IMG/VR virus record: IMGVR_UViG_3300011114_000999
Span: 1 to 53,162 of that record
Length of the DNA: 53,162 bases
DNA from: a virus
Direction: 5' to 3' (one strand)
Position 1 is the first letter of the stretch; every line of letters starts with the position of its first letter. The notes under the pieces are model-generated. The model was not told where the DNA came from. It ran no database searches and was given only the letters and a program-made list of their open reading frames with translations. Both the position numbers and the translations under genes were made by a program. This document shows, in pieces, positions 51,964 to 53,162 of the stretch.

Positions 51964-53162
51964 ATGTCTATTCCAGGTTCTACCAACCCTCTTTTATTAT
52001 TTGGTGACCCCACTGGCGGACAGTACCAAATACAACGTTCGCTCAGATTCAATAGTAGTGACAGTGCCTCGTGTGCCAGAACTTTTACATCCAGTGGCAA
52101 CAGGCGCACTTGGACCTGGGCTGCCTGGATCAAAAGAAGCGCCATATCATTCTCAGCCGAGCAACATCTTTGGGGCGTTACCGGAACAACAGATGCCACT
52201 TATGGCGAGATGTTCTTCGGGACTGGCGATACCCTGCGTTTTGCAGTCGGCTATACCACGACCTATGGCATAACAACAACTCGCGTATTCCGTGATCCCG
52301 CCGCGTGGTTTCCTGTAGTGTTGGCATTTGATGTAACGCAATCAACTGCAGCCAACAAAATAAAGCTATATATCAACGGCGTAGAAGAAACGACTTTTTC
52401 GTCAGACACTAGATCTTCTCTTGCCAACCAAGACTGGGGTTACAACAACAACGTAGCTCATTACATTGGCAGGAATCCAAACAGCGACATCCGGCAGTCC
52501 AACGTCTACCTCGCCGACGTTTACTTCATCGACGGCCAAGCCCTAACACCATCCAGCTTCACAGAAGTCAGTGCCACTACTGGGCAACTGATTCCTAAGG
52601 CGTACACGGGCAGTTTCGGCACCAACGGTTTCTGGTTGAAGTTCAGCGACAACAGCAACAACACCGCCACCACCCTTGGCAAGGATTACAGCGGAAACGG
52701 CAACAACTGGACACCGACGAATCTTGCTGCGGTTGAGGCAAACTACAACCCCACCATCACATCGACGGTGGGAGGCATTGCTCCTTCTATTCCTGTAAGC
52801 CGCCTATTTGATGGAAACACCGCAACACTCTGCGGAACCAATAATGCTGTAGGCGCAAATATTATTTTCACTAAGACTATTTCAGGTGTAACCAGCCTAA
52901 GAGTGTTTATGGATCACTCAACGGCGTATAGAGCGCGGATAAATGGTGGTACGTGGTATTCCGACTCAAGCCTTGGAGCATCTGGGAATGCTAGTTGGCG
53001 CAGCTTTACAAGCGTTTTGCCCGGGAACGGGATTATCACTTCTATCGAGTCAGACACCAATGGTGCCAATAATGGCGTTAACTGGTCTGCAATTGAAGTT
53101 AATGGCGTCATACTTGTAAATTCTTCTTCAGATTCCCTCGTAGACACCCCGACTTCTTACGG
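51964..53162 (+). CDS. LamG-like tail spike/fibre, C-terminus off window
   Basis: An ATG at 51964 opens a frame to the window edge (399 codons). It contains a concanavalin/LamG-like part (AWIKRSAISFSAEQHLWGVT, IKLYINGVEETTF, YIGRNPNSDIRQSNVYLADV) and the motif GFWLKFSDNSNNTATTLGKD followed by YSGNGNNWTP, common in phage fibres that bind glycans. The G+C content is clearly higher than in preceding fibre genes, so it may have been exchanged with another phage. Confidence 0.75.
   Translation, partial: MSIPGSTNPLLLFGDPTGGQYQIQRSLRFNSSDSASCARTFTSSGNRRTWTWAAWIKRSAISFSAEQHLWGVTGTTDATYGEMFFGTGDTLRFAVGYTTTYGITTTRVFRDPAAWFPVVLAFDVTQSTAANKIKLYINGVEETTFSSDTRSSLANQDWGYNNNVAHYIGRNPNSDIRQSNVYLADVYFIDGQALTPSSFTEVSATTGQLIPKAYTGSFGTNGFWLKFSDNSNNTATTLGKDYSGNGNNWTPTNLAAVEANYNPTITSTVGGIAPSIPVSRLFDGNTATLCGTNNAVGANIIFTKTISGVTSLRVFMDHSTAYRARINGGTWYSDSSLGASGNASWRSFTSVLPGNGIITSIESDTNGANNGVNWSAIEVNGVILVNSSSDSLVDTPTSY

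Overview
The window looks like part of the genome of a tailed double-stranded DNA phage (Caudoviricetes), and the gene content suggests a virus of cyanobacteria. It encodes a T7-like family A DNA polymerase, ThyX, a dCMP deaminase, SSB-type proteins, a Gp157-like protein, a full packaging and head module (TerL, portal, scaffold, putative capsid), two peptidoglycan hydrolases and a set of tail-fibre genes. The cyanobacterial assignment is my inference from remembered resemblance of several families; no photosynthesis gene or host marker is present. No RNA polymerase, integrase, rRNA or tRNA gene was seen. Both ends of the window cut through genes.

Layout. About 1-21.5 kb is transcribed almost entirely leftward and holds replication, nucleotide and small 'early' genes. 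Many are under 100 codons, packed with ATGA or TAATG overlaps and broken by hairpin terminators. Three isolated rightward genes (2151-2423, 7330-7926, 12778-13413) sit in it. The most upstream part of this early region (15.4-21.6 kb) consists of tiny genes whose leaders carry repeated elements: four copies of a paired GCTTCG/GCTGCG-box module with 51-52 bp between boxes, and hairpins with a constant loop and varying stems. About 20.9-21.75 kb is a largely non-coding divergent control region. From 21.75 kb to the right end everything is rightward except one small gene (46780-47019). The order is eight virion-type genes rich in low-complexity sequence, then TerS, TerL (with intein), an AbrB-like gene, portal, scaffold, putative capsid, connectors, two lytic enzymes, small basic genes with an endonuclease VII-like homing gene, and finally tail and tail-fibre genes.

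Three places stand out. (1) The TerL gene carries an intein at the Walker B motif, and a zinc-knuckle plus HNH endonuclease is encoded inside the intein in the +1 frame, while the terminase frame stays open throughout. (2) A free-standing endonuclease VII-like gene lies next to a small basic-protein gene that is interrupted by a 24-nt segment. The segment starts with a stop codon and has the same codon, TCG, on both sides, a layout like the T4 gene 60 bypass cassette with mobE. A truncated copy of the same gene, broken at the same site, lies on the other side of the endonuclease. (3) The portal and scaffold genes overlap out of frame by 536 nt.

All functions come from reading motifs by eye. 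Gene boundaries of small leftward genes are least certain where several start codons exist and no Shine-Dalgarno sequence is visible.
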